Assembly (NCBI GenBank): GCA_017994575.1
Contig: JAGOKN010000020.1
Location: 1-37,127 of the forward strand
Length of the DNA: 37,127 nucleotides
DNA from: Nitrosomonas sp.
Lineage (GTDB): Bacteria; Pseudomonadota; Gammaproteobacteria; Burkholderiales; Nitrosomonadaceae
Direction of reading: 5' to 3'
Part shown: positions 25,184 through 35,810 of the stretch, in pieces
Position numbering within the stretch: the stretch's first letter is position 1
Layout of the letters: each line of letters begins with the position of its first letter
Notes under the pieces: generated by a model
Databases searched by the model: none
Told to the model about the DNA's origin: nothing
What the model saw: the letters and a program-made list of their open reading frames with translations, nothing else
Program-made: the position numbers and the translations under genes

Positions 25184-26011
25184 TTAGGCTTGTCGGCGAC
25201 CTTGAGTATTTTCGATCCATTTTTTAACGCGATTGGCATCACCGATACGGGTATTCTTGCCCCATGAATTCAGCAGCACAATCACTACAGGCTGTCCTGA
25301 AATTTTGGCTTGCATGACTAAACAGCGCCCGGCTTCATTCAAATAGCCGGTTTTGGATACATTAATGGCCCAATCCTGGTTGCGTACCAAGCTATTTGAA
25401 TTGACATACTGCAATGGACCGCGTTTATTGCCAGGCGATACGAAATGCTTGGAAGTGGTTGAAAATTCACGAATGGTGGCGTAATTGTTGGAAGTGGTGA
25501 CCATTTTTGCCAGATCACGTGCGGTAGCCACATTGTTGCTATTCAAGCCGGTGGAATCGACAAATCGACTGTTCGTCATGCCAATCTTCCGGGCTTTTTG
25601 ATTCATTGCAGCGACGAATGCATTGATGCCGCCGGGATAAGTGCGGCCCAGTGCAGCAGCGGCGCGATTCTCGGAAGACATCAGCGCGAGGCGTAATAAT
25701 TCATGACGCGGATAGCTGCTGCCTACGGGCAAGCGGGAGGAAGTGCGTTTTAATTTGTCGACATCGGCCTGTGTAATCGTGATTCTCTCATTCGGCGATA
25801 GGCGCGCATCCAACGTGACCATGGCGGTCATCAATTTGGTGATCGAGGCAATCGGCATGACCTTGTCTGCATTCTTGTCATAAATGACGCGATCATTTTG
25901 GGTATTAAACACCATCGCGGCTTCAGACTTGACATCAAGGTTATTTTTTTGTGCAAAGGCGACTTGGGTAGAAAGAAATAGGATGCAAAATAAGAGGACA
26001 GTTTGTTTCAT
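25184..26011 (-). CDS. pbpG: D-alanyl-D-alanine endopeptidase, PbpG-like (S11)
   Basis: 275 residues from the ATG at 26009-26011, which has GGAG upstream; an in-frame TTG at 26026 is less likely. A signal peptide (KQTVLLFCILFLSTQVAFA) is followed by the penicillin-binding catalytic motifs: SITK (Ser56-Lys59), SEN (113-115) and KTG (220-222). The absence of the C-terminal amphipathic domain of DacA/DacC fits the PBP7 endopeptidase group, which cuts cross-links in periplasmic peptidoglycan. Confidence 0.9.
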   Translation of the reverse strand: MKQTVLLFCILFLSTQVAFAQKNNLDVKSEAAMVFNTQNDRVIYDKNADKVMPIASITKLMTAMVTLDARLSPNERITITQADVDKLKRTSSRLPVGSSYPRHELLRLALMSSENRAAAALGRTYPGGINAFVAAMNQKARKIGMTNSRFVDSTGLNSNNVATARDLAKMVTTSNNYATIREFSTTSKHFVSPGNKRGPLQYVNSNSLVRNQDWAINVSKTGYLNEAGRCLVMQAKISGQPVVIVLLNSWGKNTRIGDANRVKKWIENTQGRRQA

Positions 26012-26560
26012 TGTTTTTCTCTCCAATTTGGTAGGTCTTTTAAAATTATTTTTAATATCAATATTCTTGGATAATTCAATAGTTTAATGATGTTTTCCTG
26101 ACATCGAATGATAGTGATTTCAGAAGATTCATCGATAATTATTTGAATGGAAAATAATTTAAATAGATAAATTGCATACCCAGATGTTACCGATGCTTTG
26201 ATGTGTCGGTATTGTACACTAATCCAAAATAATTTTTGTAAGAATTATCATTTTATACACGAGGTTAATGATGATTTTTAATCATTTGCATGAATAAACA
26301 AACCTCAAGCGCCTGATAAGCCGAATCAAATTATTTGGAGGGGAAAACGGAGAAAAATGCAGATCGGAATAGCGCCGCATTCTAGCATTGTGTGCACGAG
26401 TCTGTTGCACTGAATGTTTTGCATGCATGATTGCATAGCGCATGGCCCTTTTTGCTGATAAATTGTTTGTGCGTATAAAATTCAGCTAAATTGATATACA
26501 AAATGTAATCACCATAGTTTATGGTTGAAATGATTAATAGTTACTTACCCAATCCACTAC
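26012..26560. other. 549-bp divergent gap between pbpG and plsC
   Basis: AT-rich and without a credible frame. It must hold the promoters of both divergent genes. I see weak palindromes (for example around 26267-26286) and no RNA gene, transposon end or firm promoter. Confidence 0.5.
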
Positions 26561-27355
26561 ATGCAAACACTGACTCCTGCGCTGTTGCGCATTATGCGAT
26601 TCACGCACTTATTGATACATGTTGTTTCCGGCTTGTTGCAATCCATCATTTATCCGTATTTTCCGCACAATATTCAGCGCCGCATGATGCAAAATTGGTC
26701 GGTCGGTGTATTGGCGATACTCAATATTAAACTGCATAGTCATGGCAAAGCACCGGGCCATGAAATTCCGCGTGTACTGTTTGCTGCCAATCACGTTTCC
26801 TGGTTGGATGTGTGTGTGTTGATGGCGGCTTGTCCGACACGTTTTGTGGCCAAAGCGGAAATCAGTCACTGGCCGATATTGGGCTTGTTGAGTCGTAATG
26901 CCGGCACATTATTCATTGAGCGCGCAAAGCGTAGCGATACGCTGCGCATCAATCAGCAGATCACCGAAGTATTGGAAAAGGGCGAACGCGTGACCGTTTT
27001 TCCGGAAGGAACCACTGCCGACGGCACGCAATTAAACCATTTTCACGCATCGCTATTGCAGTCGGCTGTTACTGCGGATGCGCTGCTTTATCCGGTGGCC
27101 ATCAGTTATCGAGATTCGGCGGGAAATGTTTGTCAGGAAGCTGCTTATATCGATTCATCTTTGGTGTCGTCGCTACAAAAAATACTGAGTCAGACTCGTA
27201 TTGATGTTGAATTGACCTTTAACGAACCCATTCAATGCGGCATGAAGAATCGGCGTGAACTGGCGCGTTTGTCTGAGCACGCAATTGCACAAACGTTATC
27301 GCTGCCTATCCCTTACAAGGGAGTTGGAAAATTTGTCGATCTTCCAAACGAATAG
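26561..27355 (+). CDS. plsC: 1-acyl-sn-glycerol-3-phosphate acyltransferase
   Basis: 264 residues. The acyltransferase HX4D motif is NHVSWLD (His78, Asp83), and VFPEGTTADG (about 145-154) is the substrate-binding block. A membrane-associating N-terminus (LLIHVVSGLLQSIIY) is visible. It makes phosphatidic acid at the inner membrane. The last 50 bases overlap the 3' end of apaH on the other strand. Confidence 0.9.
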   Translation: MQTLTPALLRIMRFTHLLIHVVSGLLQSIIYPYFPHNIQRRMMQNWSVGVLAILNIKLHSHGKAPGHEIPRVLFAANHVSWLDVCVLMAACPTRFVAKAEISHWPILGLLSRNAGTLFIERAKRSDTLRINQQITEVLEKGERVTVFPEGTTADGTQLNHFHASLLQSAVTADALLYPVAISYRDSAGNVCQEAAYIDSSLVSSLQKILSQTRIDVELTFNEPIQCGMKNRRELARLSEHAIAQTLSLPIPYKGVGKFVDLPNE

Positions 27356-28109
27356 CACTCAATTGCCCGCCCCAAACGCATCCGCTGTCCAGTGCAATCA
27401 AATTATCGGTGACATACAATCCCAATGCCGACCAATGGCCGCAAATGAGGGTGGTTTCTTGGCTGGCTCGCTGGGGTAAGCTAAACCAGGGTAAATAACC
27501 GGTTGGAATGGATTGCGGGTCACCTTTGAATGCAAAATTCATCACACCTTCCGGAGTGCATATGCGCATCCTTGTCATTGCGTTGACGATGACTCGCAAA
27601 CGTTGATAGCCAGTCCAGTCATCCCGCCAGTAGTGGGGATCGTTGCCGTACATATGGGCAAATGATTCCGGATAATTATCTTGGCGCAAAGCGTTTTCAA
27701 CTTCATGTGCTAATTGACCGGCCTGCGAGATTGACCAAGAGGGTAGTAAACCCGCATGGACCATGGCATAGGGACCTGCAGAGTGAAATAATTTTTGCTG
27801 GCGTAGCCAATGCAGTAATTCATCCCGATCGGGCGCATCCAAAATTGGTTGCAGCGTGTCACTGCGATGGATTTTGGCAATGCCTGCGGCAACCATCAAT
27901 AGATGCAAATCATGATTGCCGAGCACCATGATCATGGCATCACCAGCTTGCTTGATGGTGCGTAATGACGATAAAGAATCAGGTCCGCGATTGACAATAT
28001 CGCCAACCAACCACAATTTATCCTGTGCGGGATCAAATTGAATAAAATCAAGCAGCTTCTGAAATGTGTTAAAGCAACCCTGGAGGTCACCGACTGCATA
28101 CGTTGCCAT
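27306..28109 (-). CDS. apaH: Diadenosine tetraphosphatase, symmetrical
   Basis: 267 residues, full length. The calcineurin-like metal motifs are GDLQGCFN (about 7-14), GDIVNRGPDS (about 36-45) and GNHDLHLL (about 65-72). It hydrolyses Ap4A to two ADP. The tail overlaps convergent plsC by 50 bases. dapB ends 25 bases upstream on the same strand, so a shared transcript is possible. Confidence 0.96.
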   Translation of the reverse strand: MATYAVGDLQGCFNTFQKLLDFIQFDPAQDKLWLVGDIVNRGPDSLSSLRTIKQAGDAMIMVLGNHDLHLLMVAAGIAKIHRSDTLQPILDAPDRDELLHWLRQQKLFHSAGPYAMVHAGLLPSWSISQAGQLAHEVENALRQDNYPESFAHMYGNDPHYWRDDWTGYQRLRVIVNAMTRMRICTPEGVMNFAFKGDPQSIPTGYLPWFSLPQRASQETTLICGHWSALGLYVTDNLIALDSGCVWGGQLSAIRLEDRQIFQLPCKG

Positions 28110-28134
28110 GCTGTGCTGTTAGGGGACAGGGATA

Positions 28135-28965
<831 letters not shown>

Positions 28966-28995
28966 TTAAATATCCCTAGGATATGAACAATTTAA

Positions 28996-29397
28996 TTATT
29001 TGGATTCTTTATCTTCAGTGTTGTCTTCTTTTTTATCGGGACTGGTTGTGGCAGGTTTGGATTCAACAGGTTCTTTGGAGAATTGCAGATAATTTTCAAT
29101 ATTGGCTAACCGGTCACCATCAAAGAAGATGGTCAATCGCTTTTGTTCGACCAAATCGCCGCGTTTATGAAACAAATAGACGTAATCCCACCGATTTTCG
29201 CGGAAAGCATCTATAATCAGCGGCGAACCCATCACGAATAATACTTGTGCTTTAGTCATGCCCGGTTTTAGTTTTTCTACCATTTCATCGGTGACAACAT
29301 TGCCTTGTTGTACATCAATTCGATATAACACGTGAGGAACCAATGAGCACCCTGCAAGTAAAAGCAAAGCCAGCAGTGTGAAAGTCTTTGCAGCCAT
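28996..29397 (-). CDS. bamE: BamE (SmpA/OmlA) outer-membrane assembly lipoprotein
   Basis: 133 residues from the Met at 29397. The signal ends in a lipobox LLAGC (Cys about 17). The core KLKPGMTKAQVLFVMGSP and the WDYVY strand match BamE, a lipoprotein of the BAM complex that folds outer-membrane proteins. The frame opens 11 codons earlier at 29430, but that would put a polar stretch before the signal. The C-terminal end (about 30 residues rich in K, E, D, P, S, T) is a variable tail. It stands divergent from fur, a common order in betaproteobacteria. Confidence 0.92.
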   Translation of the reverse strand: MAAKTFTLLALLLLAGCSLVPHVLYRIDVQQGNVVTDEMVEKLKPGMTKAQVLFVMGSPLIIDAFRENRWDYVYLFHKRGDLVEQKRLTIFFDGDRLANIENYLQFSKEPVESKPATTSPDKKEDNTEDKESK

Positions 29398-29474
29398 TTT
29401 ATTGATATTATGTGTTTCCAAAGTGTGCATAGCACTATATGATACAGCAAATTATTTTCTGAACAGAGATAACC

Positions 29475-29915
29475 ATGAATAACTCGGGCGATCTGAAGAG
29501 CATAGATCTCAAAAATATCGGACTTAAAACAACTTTACCCCGACTCAAAATATTGAATTTGTTTGAGCAGAGCAGTGTACGTCATCTATCTGCTGAAGAT
29601 GTTTATAAAGAACTTTTGAATGAAGGTGAAGACATTGGGTTGGCCACTGTCTATCGCGTTTTGACGCAATTTGAGCAAGCCGGTTTGCTGGAACGGCATC
29701 ATTTTGAAAGCGGTAAGGCAGTCTTTGAACTTAAAGGCGATGGCCACCATGATCATTTAGTGTGCTTGCAGTGTGGTCGTGTGGAGGAATTTTATGATCC
29801 GGAAATTGAGAAGCGCCAGATAGCGATTGCCAAAGACCGAGGTTTTACGCTTCAGGAACATTCATTGTCACTCTATGCGGATTGCACTAAACCGGCTTGC
29901 CCGCATCGAAAATAA
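29475..29915 (+). CDS. fur: Fur, ferric uptake regulator
   Basis: 146 residues. The winged helix region has [24 protein letters not shown]. Metal sites are in [18 protein letters not shown] (His cluster and CxxC) and in [11 protein letters not shown] (second Cys pair). The N-terminus has an extra 10 or so residues compared with E. coli Fur ([14 protein letters not shown]). It represses iron-uptake genes with Fe2+. Divergent from bamE with only a short shared gap. Confidence 0.95.
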   Translation: MNNSGDLKSIDLKNIGLKTTLPRLKILNLFEQSSVRHLSAEDVYKELLNEGEDIGLATVYRVLTQFEQAGLLERHHFESGKAVFELKGDGHHDHLVCLQCGRVEEFYDPEIEKRQIAIAKDRGFTLQEHSLSLYADCTKPACPHRK

Positions 29916-29919
29916 CGAT

Positions 29920-31191
29920 ATGCACGCGCTTGTTTCAAGCTATTCTCCAAAAATTAAACTTTCTATATTGCATCGATTAAGTTATCGATGCCTTTTTTCT
30001 GGTTTTCTGGCGTTTATCGGCTGGATGCCGGCACAGGTTCAGGCGAATAATCCTCATTTCAACGAGTGTATATCGAGAATTGAATTACAAGCGAGATCCG
30101 AAGGCATTTCCGATAAAACCGTTCATCAAATATTAAGCAAAGTCAAATATATCCAACGGGTTATTGAGTTGGACCGGCGTCAGCCCGAATTTACACAAAC
30201 GTTTGCTAATTACTTTAATGCGCGCATCAATGAGGAGCGCGTTCTGCGCGGTCGTGAATTACTGGCTAAACATCGTATCCTGTTGAATCAGATTCAACAG
30301 GATACGGGCATCCCGGCTCAGTATCTGGTGGCATTCTGGGGCTTGGAAACCAACTATGGCAGTTATTTTGGCGACTGGTCGGTGCCTGATTCATTAGCGA
30401 CGCTTGCCTGTGATCCGCGTCGCAGTACTTTCTTTACTCAGGAATTGCTGAATGCAATGCGCATTCTCGATGCGGGAGACATTTCTCCCGAACGAATGAT
30501 CGGCTCATGGGCCGGCGCCATGGGGCACATGCAATTTATGCCTTCCACTTTCATACGTTATGCCAAAGATGTCGATGGCGACGGGCGACGTGATCTTTGG
30601 GGCAGCATCCCGGATGCCATGGGATCAGCGGCAAATTTCTTGCGGCAATTGGGTTGGATTGCTGGCTTAAGCTGGGGACAAGAGGTACGGTTGCCATCCT
30701 CATTTGATTATTCATTGGCTGGCCGGGATCTGATGTTGAGTCATGCTGAGTGGGCAAATCTGGGCATTACTACGGCTTCTGGGGCCGCATTGGCACCGAC
30801 CGAACAAAAAGCTGCCTTATTGGTTCCTGCGGGTCATCAAGGACCAGCTTTTTTGGTGACCAAAAATTTTTATATTATCATGCGTTGGAATCGATCTGAG
30901 TTTTATGCCTTGTCAGTGGGGCATTTGGCCGATCGCATTGCAGGCGCAGCCGCATTACAGCGTACACCACAAGTTGATGCAGTGAAGATCACCCGAGAAC
31001 AAGTGCGTCAATTACAGGTAGATTTATCGATGCTGGGTATCGATGCGGGAGAAGCTGATGGCGTATTGGGTTCGGTTACTCGCCAGGCAATCAGTCGTTT
31101 TCAGCAAAAGACGCAACGGATCGCAGATGGTCATCTGGATGCAGCATTGCTGCTGGCTATCCGTGAAGCAGCCAGTGCATCGACTCAATAG
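29920..31191 (+). CDS. MltB-family lytic murein transglycosylase with peptidoglycan-binding domain
   Basis: About 423 residues from the ATG at 29920, four bases after the fur stop; the frame is open from 29827 inside fur, but that part does not resemble the family. A signal-like segment (CLFSGFLAFIGWMPAQVQA) is followed by the SLT_2 domain with FWGLETNYGSYFG (the presumed catalytic Glu), GSWAGAMGHMQFMPST and DVDGDGRRDLW, and a C-terminal peptidoglycan-binding domain (RQLQVDLSMLGIDAGEADGV). No lipobox is seen, so it is likely a soluble periplasmic form. Close linkage to fur may be chance. Confidence 0.9.
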   Translation: MHALVSSYSPKIKLSILHRLSYRCLFSGFLAFIGWMPAQVQANNPHFNECISRIELQARSEGISDKTVHQILSKVKYIQRVIELDRRQPEFTQTFANYFNARINEERVLRGRELLAKHRILLNQIQQDTGIPAQYLVAFWGLETNYGSYFGDWSVPDSLATLACDPRRSTFFTQELLNAMRILDAGDISPERMIGSWAGAMGHMQFMPSTFIRYAKDVDGDGRRDLWGSIPDAMGSAANFLRQLGWIAGLSWGQEVRLPSSFDYSLAGRDLMLSHAEWANLGITTASGAALAPTEQKAALLVPAGHQGPAFLVTKNFYIIMRWNRSEFYALSVGHLADRIAGAAALQRTPQVDAVKITREQVRQLQVDLSMLGIDAGEADGVLGSVTRQAISRFQQKTQRIADGHLDAALLLAIREAASASTQ

Positions 31192-31234
31192 TTTAGTCTG
31201 ATTATTGCTAGGACAGTATTGCGTTTCTTCTAAT

Positions 31235-32221
31235 TTATTTCAGAAGATGTTTGATGGCTTCCTGCTCGGAAATTAATTCCTGGTAGCTTTTTTGCGTTTT
31301 TTCTTTGTCTGAAGCACTTTGCTCCAGTCCCTGAACAATCTTATACTGACCACCCTGGCAGGTTACAGGAAAGCTGAAGATGACTCCGCTGGGGATGCCA
31401 TAGGATCCATTGGAAGGCACTCCCATCGATACCCAATTATCTTGTGCCGTGCCAAAAATCCAATCCTGCATATGATTGATAATTGCGTTAGCTGCACTGG
31501 CGGCGCTCGATTTGCCGCGACGTGCTTCGATGATGGCTGTCCCGCGTTTTTGTACCGTCGGAATAAAGTGATTCTCGGTCCAAGAGGAGTCTGTAAATAG
31601 TGAGGTGACCTTGTCACTGCCAACGGTAGCATGACTTAAATCAGGAAATTGCGTATTGGAATGATTACCCCAGACGATCATTTTTTTGATATCCGATACC
31701 GGAACTTGCAGCTTGAGGGCAACCTGAGATAGTGCGCGATTGTGATCCAGCCTTAACATGGCCGAGAAATTAGCAGGATCAAGGTCTGGTGCATTTTTTA
31801 AGGTAATGTAGGCATTCGTGTTGGCGGGATTGCCAACCACCAATACCTTGACATTGCGTTTGGCAGCTGAATTCAACGCTCTTCCTTGCTCTATGAATAT
31901 AGGACCATTGGCTGTCAAAAGATCCTTGCGTTCCATGTTCTCACCGCGTGGGCGCGCGCCCACCAACAACGCGATATCCACACTATCAAATGCAACTTCT
32001 GGGTTGTCAGTGGTGACGATTTTTGTTAATAGTGGAAAAGCACAGTCGTACAGTTCCATGACAATAGCATCGAAAAATGGCTGTGCATCAGTGATATCGT
32101 GAAGCTGCAGGATAATCGGCTGGTCTTTGCCAAGCATTTCGCCCGCTGCAATACGGTATAGCAAGCTATAGCAAATCTGTCCTGTTGCGCCGGTGACGGC
32201 AATTCGAATAGGCGGTTTCAT
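31235..32221 (-). CDS. mdh: Malate dehydrogenase
   Basis: 328 residues from ATG 32219-32221 ([11 protein letters not shown]); an in-frame TTG at 32248 would add nine unlikely residues. Motifs: [13 protein letters not shown] (NAD loop), [26 protein letters not shown] (substrate arginines), [17 protein letters not shown], and [11 protein letters not shown] (catalytic His). This is the cytosolic-type enzyme that oxidises malate in the citric acid cycle. The family usually reads MELEDCAFPLL, so Tyr replaces Glu there. Confidence 0.96.
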   Translation of the reverse strand: MKPPIRIAVTGATGQICYSLLYRIAAGEMLGKDQPIILQLHDITDAQPFFDAIVMELYDCAFPLLTKIVTTDNPEVAFDSVDIALLVGARPRGENMERKDLLTANGPIFIEQGRALNSAAKRNVKVLVVGNPANTNAYITLKNAPDLDPANFSAMLRLDHNRALSQVALKLQVPVSDIKKMIVWGNHSNTQFPDLSHATVGSDKVTSLFTDSSWTENHFIPTVQKRGTAIIEARRGKSSAASAANAIINHMQDWIFGTAQDNWVSMGVPSNGSYGIPSGVIFSFPVTCQGGQYKIVQGLEQSASDKEKTQKSYQELISEQEAIKHLLK

Positions 32222-32812
32222 TTTTTCCAATCCTCGAGAAGCCGTCAATAGACTGTGGAAATTGGCGGTATATGGGGAAAAATTGCACGAATTATACTTG
32301 CAATCAGGACCTCAAGGAAGAGTTAGTTTGCTGCTGGCATCAATTAATTGTGATAGATCGTTGATTTAATATCAGAATATAAGATTAATAGAGCTGCGAA
32401 TGTATTTGCCAATCAGTGTATTTATCCAAGCTATCAATGCCAACCTAAACAAACTCCAACTCAGTCCCAGTATTGGGGGCGTGCATTTGATCAGAAGATT
32501 ACACTGAGCACTGGTGGCCGATTGATCTTCAGGGGTGCCACGCGACAGTGCAGTGAAATATTAGAGTAGCAGTTATTTCTGGAAAACTATTAATGAAATT
32601 ACTAAGAATATCTAAATCAACAAATTAGATTGTTTATTCTAAACAAATTTATATTAACTATGTGCAATGCGTGGGTGAGTTATAGTTGGTCATTCTGATA
32701 AGCACGTTTTATAATCCATCCATAAAACCTAACAATCTAATTTTCTTGGCAATGGGTGTTTTCTATAAGCTTGGGTTAACAGCTTATCATTGATCACTGT
32801 GCTTAATAGGAC
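32222..32812. other. 591-bp divergent gap between mdh and dapC
   Basis: No credible gene. The region holds promoters for both divergent genes and a wide inverted repeat at 32622-32743. I see no RNA gene. Sequence at about 32440-32560 is less AT-rich than the rest and may be a decayed gene, but I could not read any family in it. Confidence 0.45.
32622..32743. repeat. Wide inverted repeat (13-bp perfect arms)
   Basis: AAATTAGATTGTT at 32622-32634 and AACAATCTAATTT at 32731-32743 are perfect reverse complements, 96 bases apart. The arms are AT-rich but 13 bases long, so chance is not excluded. The size would fit a small non-autonomous element; no target duplication was seen. Confidence 0.35.
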
Positions 32813-34009
32813 ATGAATCCAAATCTGAATCAACTGCAACCTTATCCATTCCAGAAACTGCGTCAGCTGTTTGACGGAGTGGCACGCAATGCAAAGCTCA
32901 GTTCAATTGAGTTGCAAATTGGCGAACCCAAGCATGCGACACCCAATTTTATTCGTCAGGCGATGATCGATCATTTGGATGGACTATCCATTTATCCGAC
33001 GACGCTAGGGACGGCGGCATTACGCAATAGCATTGCTACATGGGCCAGGCGCCGTTTTAATCTGCTTGAAATCAATGCGGATACGCAAATTATTCCTGTA
33101 AATGGTAGTCGTGAAGCATTGTTTTCTTTTGCTCAAACAGTGATTGATCCTGGCGCCAACCGTCCGGCAGTGGTTTGTCCCAATCCGTTCTATCAGATAT
33201 ACGAGGGTGCTGCGCTATTGGCGGGCGCTACACCGTATTTTATTAATACTTTGCCGGAAAGTCATTTTGCATTGGATTTCTCGCAATTAAACAATGAGGT
33301 GTGGGCGCGTACCCAGCTGATCTATGTTTGCTCGCCGAATAATCCTACTGGCGGCGTCATGAAATTGGATGTATGGCGGGAGTTGTTTGCATTGTCTGAT
33401 CGATATGGTTTCGTGATTGCTGCGGATGAGTGCTATTCGGAAATCTATTTTGATGAGAATAATCCGCCTTTGGGAGCGTTGGATGCTGCGCAACAATTGG
33501 GTCGTGCTGGTTTTCCGCGTTTAGTGGTATTCAATAGCCTGTCGAAGCGATCCAACGTGCCAGGATTGCGCTCGGGATTTGTGGCCGGAGATGCTGCGTT
33601 ATTGGAGAAATTTCTGCTGTATCGAACCTATCATGGCAGCGCTATGAATCCAGTTGCTCAGGCTGCCAGTGTTGCGGCATGGAGTGATGAGGTGCATGTA
33701 GTAGAAAATCGCCGCTTGTATGCGCAGAAATTTTCTGCTGCGATCGCATCGTTATCTGAAGTGACTACGGTGCAGATGCCGGATGCCAGTTTTTATTTGT
33801 GGCTAAAAACCCCCATCAGCGATACCGAATTCACCAAACAACTGTATCAAGATTATAATGTCACGGTGTTGCCAGGGAGTTATTTGGCGCGTGATGCGCA
33901 CGACATGAATCCTGGGAAAAATTTTGTACGGATTGCATTGGTTGCTTCTCCGCAGGAATGTATCGAAGCCATGAGCAGAATCAAGAGCCTGGTGACTCAC
34001 TTGAGTTGA
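32813..34009 (+). CDS. dapC: Succinyldiaminopimelate aminotransferase
   Basis: 398 residues, class I/II PLP aminotransferase. NLNQLQPYPFQKLRQLF at the start is typical of proteobacterial DapC. SPNNPTGGV (about 179-187), the Asp/Tyr segment AADECYSEIYF and the PLP lysine in FNSLSKRSNVPGLRSGF (about 242-258) are seen. It makes N-succinyl-diaminopimelate from the keto acid. dapD follows after 31 bases, so they are one operon. Confidence 0.94.
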   Translation: MNPNLNQLQPYPFQKLRQLFDGVARNAKLSSIELQIGEPKHATPNFIRQAMIDHLDGLSIYPTTLGTAALRNSIATWARRRFNLLEINADTQIIPVNGSREALFSFAQTVIDPGANRPAVVCPNPFYQIYEGAALLAGATPYFINTLPESHFALDFSQLNNEVWARTQLIYVCSPNNPTGGVMKLDVWRELFALSDRYGFVIAADECYSEIYFDENNPPLGALDAAQQLGRAGFPRLVVFNSLSKRSNVPGLRSGFVAGDAALLEKFLLYRTYHGSAMNPVAQAASVAAWSDEVHVVENRRLYAQKFSAAIASLSEVTTVQMPDASFYLWLKTPISDTEFTKQLYQDYNVTVLPGSYLARDAHDMNPGKNFVRIALVASPQECIEAMSRIKSLVTHLS

Positions 34010-34040
34010 ACTGGGTTAATTTTAATTATTAGGAAAAATT

Positions 34041-34862
34041 ATGAATGAATTAAAAACCATCATTGAAGAAGCGTTTGATCGTCGTGCCGAAATTACGCCA
34101 CGTAATGTGGATGCCAATCTGAAAGAATCCATCGCACAAGTGCTCAATATGCTCGATGGTGGCAAACTGCGTGTGGCGGAGAAAATCGATGGCGACTGGG
34201 TGACGCATCAATGGATCAAGAAGGCAGTGTTGCTGTCATTCCGCATCGAGGATAATAGTTTTATCAAAGGTGGTTTTTCCAATTACTTTGATAAAGTGCC
34301 ATCGAAGTTTGCTGATTACAGTTCCAGGGATTTTCGTGATGGAGGTTTTCGCGTAGTACCGCCCGCAGCCGTGCGAAAAGGCTCTTTTATTGCCAATAAC
34401 GTGGTATTGATGCCGTCTTATGTAAATATTGGCGCTTATGTGGATGAAGGAACCATGGTCGATACCTGGGCAACGGTTGGATCGTGCGCACAAATTGGCA
34501 AGAATGTACATTTATCCGGCGGTGTCGGTATCGGCGGTGTGCTGGAACCCGTGCAAGCCAATCCGACGATTATTGAAGATAATTGTTTTATCGGTGCACG
34601 CTCTGAAGTGGTTGAAGGAGTGATCGTAGGTGAGAACTCAGTCATTTCCATGGGGGTGTATATTGGTCAGAGTACAAAAATTTATAACCGAGAAACAGGC
34701 GAAGTTTCCTATGGCCGTATCCCTCCAGGATCGGTCGTAGTCTCTGGCAATTTGCCGGCTGAGAACGGAAAATACAGTCTATATTGTGCAGTGATCGTTA
34801 AACAGGTGGATGCCAAGACACGTTCAAAAACAGGCATCAATGAGCTGTTACGTGGCATCTGA
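34041..34862 (+). CDS. dapD: Tetrahydrodipicolinate N-succinyltransferase
   Basis: 273 residues, full length. The C-terminal part is a left-handed beta-helix of hexapeptide repeats ([44 protein letters not shown]). It feeds succinylated substrate to DapC. A clear AGGA ribosome site lies at 34031-34034. dapE, which often follows in betaproteobacteria, is not next. Confidence 0.97.
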   Translation: MNELKTIIEEAFDRRAEITPRNVDANLKESIAQVLNMLDGGKLRVAEKIDGDWVTHQWIKKAVLLSFRIEDNSFIKGGFSNYFDKVPSKFADYSSRDFRDGGFRVVPPAAVRKGSFIANNVVLMPSYVNIGAYVDEGTMVDTWATVGSCAQIGKNVHLSGGVGIGGVLEPVQANPTIIEDNCFIGARSEVVEGVIVGENSVISMGVYIGQSTKIYNRETGEVSYGRIPPGSVVVSGNLPAENGKYSLYCAVIVKQVDAKTRSKTGINELLRGI

Positions 34863-34974
34863 TTTGGATTTGCGCATACCATGTGATAAAAACATCGTAA
34901 TCCACTTCAATCACTGCTTTATCCTGTCGCGTCAACGTGGCAGGGCGGCGATTCTGGTTCCAGATGTGCTTCAT
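34837..34974 (-). CDS. Possible small ORF (45 codons), unrecognised
   Basis: On the minus strand an ATG at 34972-34974, with AGAG about 9 bases upstream, opens 45 codons to a TGA at 34837-34839. It begins [20 protein letters not shown] and contains [14 protein letters not shown]. It overlaps the dapD end by 26 bases and starts 29 bases from the divergent EI24 gene. I do not recognise it, and it may be chance. No alternative content for the 141-base gap is seen. Confidence 0.25.
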   Translation of the reverse strand: MKHIWNQNRRPATLTRQDKAVIEVDYDVFITWYAQIQIRCHVTAH

Positions 34975-35003
34975 TGTCTAAATTCTCTTTAATGTGAGTC
35001 CAA

Positions 35004-35756
35004 ATGTCTTCTATATTTAAATCAATTGCAAGTGCATTCAGAGATTTAGTTCGTTTTAATATTGCATGGATCATCATATGGCCAGTTTTGGCCGCAACAC
35101 TTTTCTGGTCTGCCATTGGTTACTTCTTCGGAGATAGCTTTACAGAACTGATTTATCAAGCATTTGGTGAAATGGGAGTAGGTGAGTGGCTAAAGAGTGT
35201 TGAGCCTGCATGGATTGCTACCAGTATTCAAAGCCTGATTCATATCATTGTATTTATTCCGCTGGTAATCATGACAACGCTGATTATTACGACCATTTTC
35301 ATCATGCCAGCCTTGATCAAGCTGGTTGCTAAGCGTAATTATCCAGAGTTAAAAAGGGAAAATGGAGGAAGTTTAAGCGGTAGCATTGTGAACGCGGTGC
35401 TAGCAACGGGTGTTTTTATATTGATCTGGGTGGTTTCTTTACCGCTGTGGACATTCGGTGTGGGAGTATTCATTCCTTTTATCGCAGCTGCTTTCATGAA
35501 TCAACAATTGTTTCGGTATGATGCACTATCCGAACATGCCAATAAGCAAGAGATCAAGGAGATCTGTGCGTCAAACCGATACTCGCTGTGGGGATTGGGA
35601 TTGTTGACGGGTATGATGCAATTTGTGCCGGTGCTTAATTTATTGGCGCCTATTTTTACAGCGCTTGCATTTATCCATTTTGGATTGGATCAATTGAAGC
35701 TGCTAAGAATAAGCAATGAGAAAAAGAATGATGCCGTTGTGGTTCTGGAAGAATAG
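35004..35756 (+). CDS. EI24 family integral membrane protein (CysZ-like)
   Basis: 250 residues with about six hydrophobic segments (roughly 20-42, 74-100, 128-152, 155-168, 196-215 and 218-232). The layout and features such as PLWTFGVGVFIPFIAAAFMNQQLF fit EI24/CysZ proteins, some of which transport sulfate; substrate specificity cannot be read here. Alone between dapD and folC, all in one direction. Confidence 0.75.
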   Translation: MSSIFKSIASAFRDLVRFNIAWIIIWPVLAATLFWSAIGYFFGDSFTELIYQAFGEMGVGEWLKSVEPAWIATSIQSLIHIIVFIPLVIMTTLIITTIFIMPALIKLVAKRNYPELKRENGGSLSGSIVNAVLATGVFILIWVVSLPLWTFGVGVFIPFIAAAFMNQQLFRYDALSEHANKQEIKEICASNRYSLWGLGLLTGMMQFVPVLNLLAPIFTALAFIHFGLDQLKLLRISNEKKNDAVVVLEE

Positions 35757-35810
35757 GCCCGTTTAAGATTGATCTTTGATAGGTATTAAATAAACTCGCG
35801 GTGGTTCTTA

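Noticed and set aside
26264..26282. Possible Fur box upstream of plsC
   Set aside because: By my hand alignment only 13 of 19 positions match the GATAATGATAATCATTATC consensus in an AT-rich gap, and neither neighbour is an iron gene.
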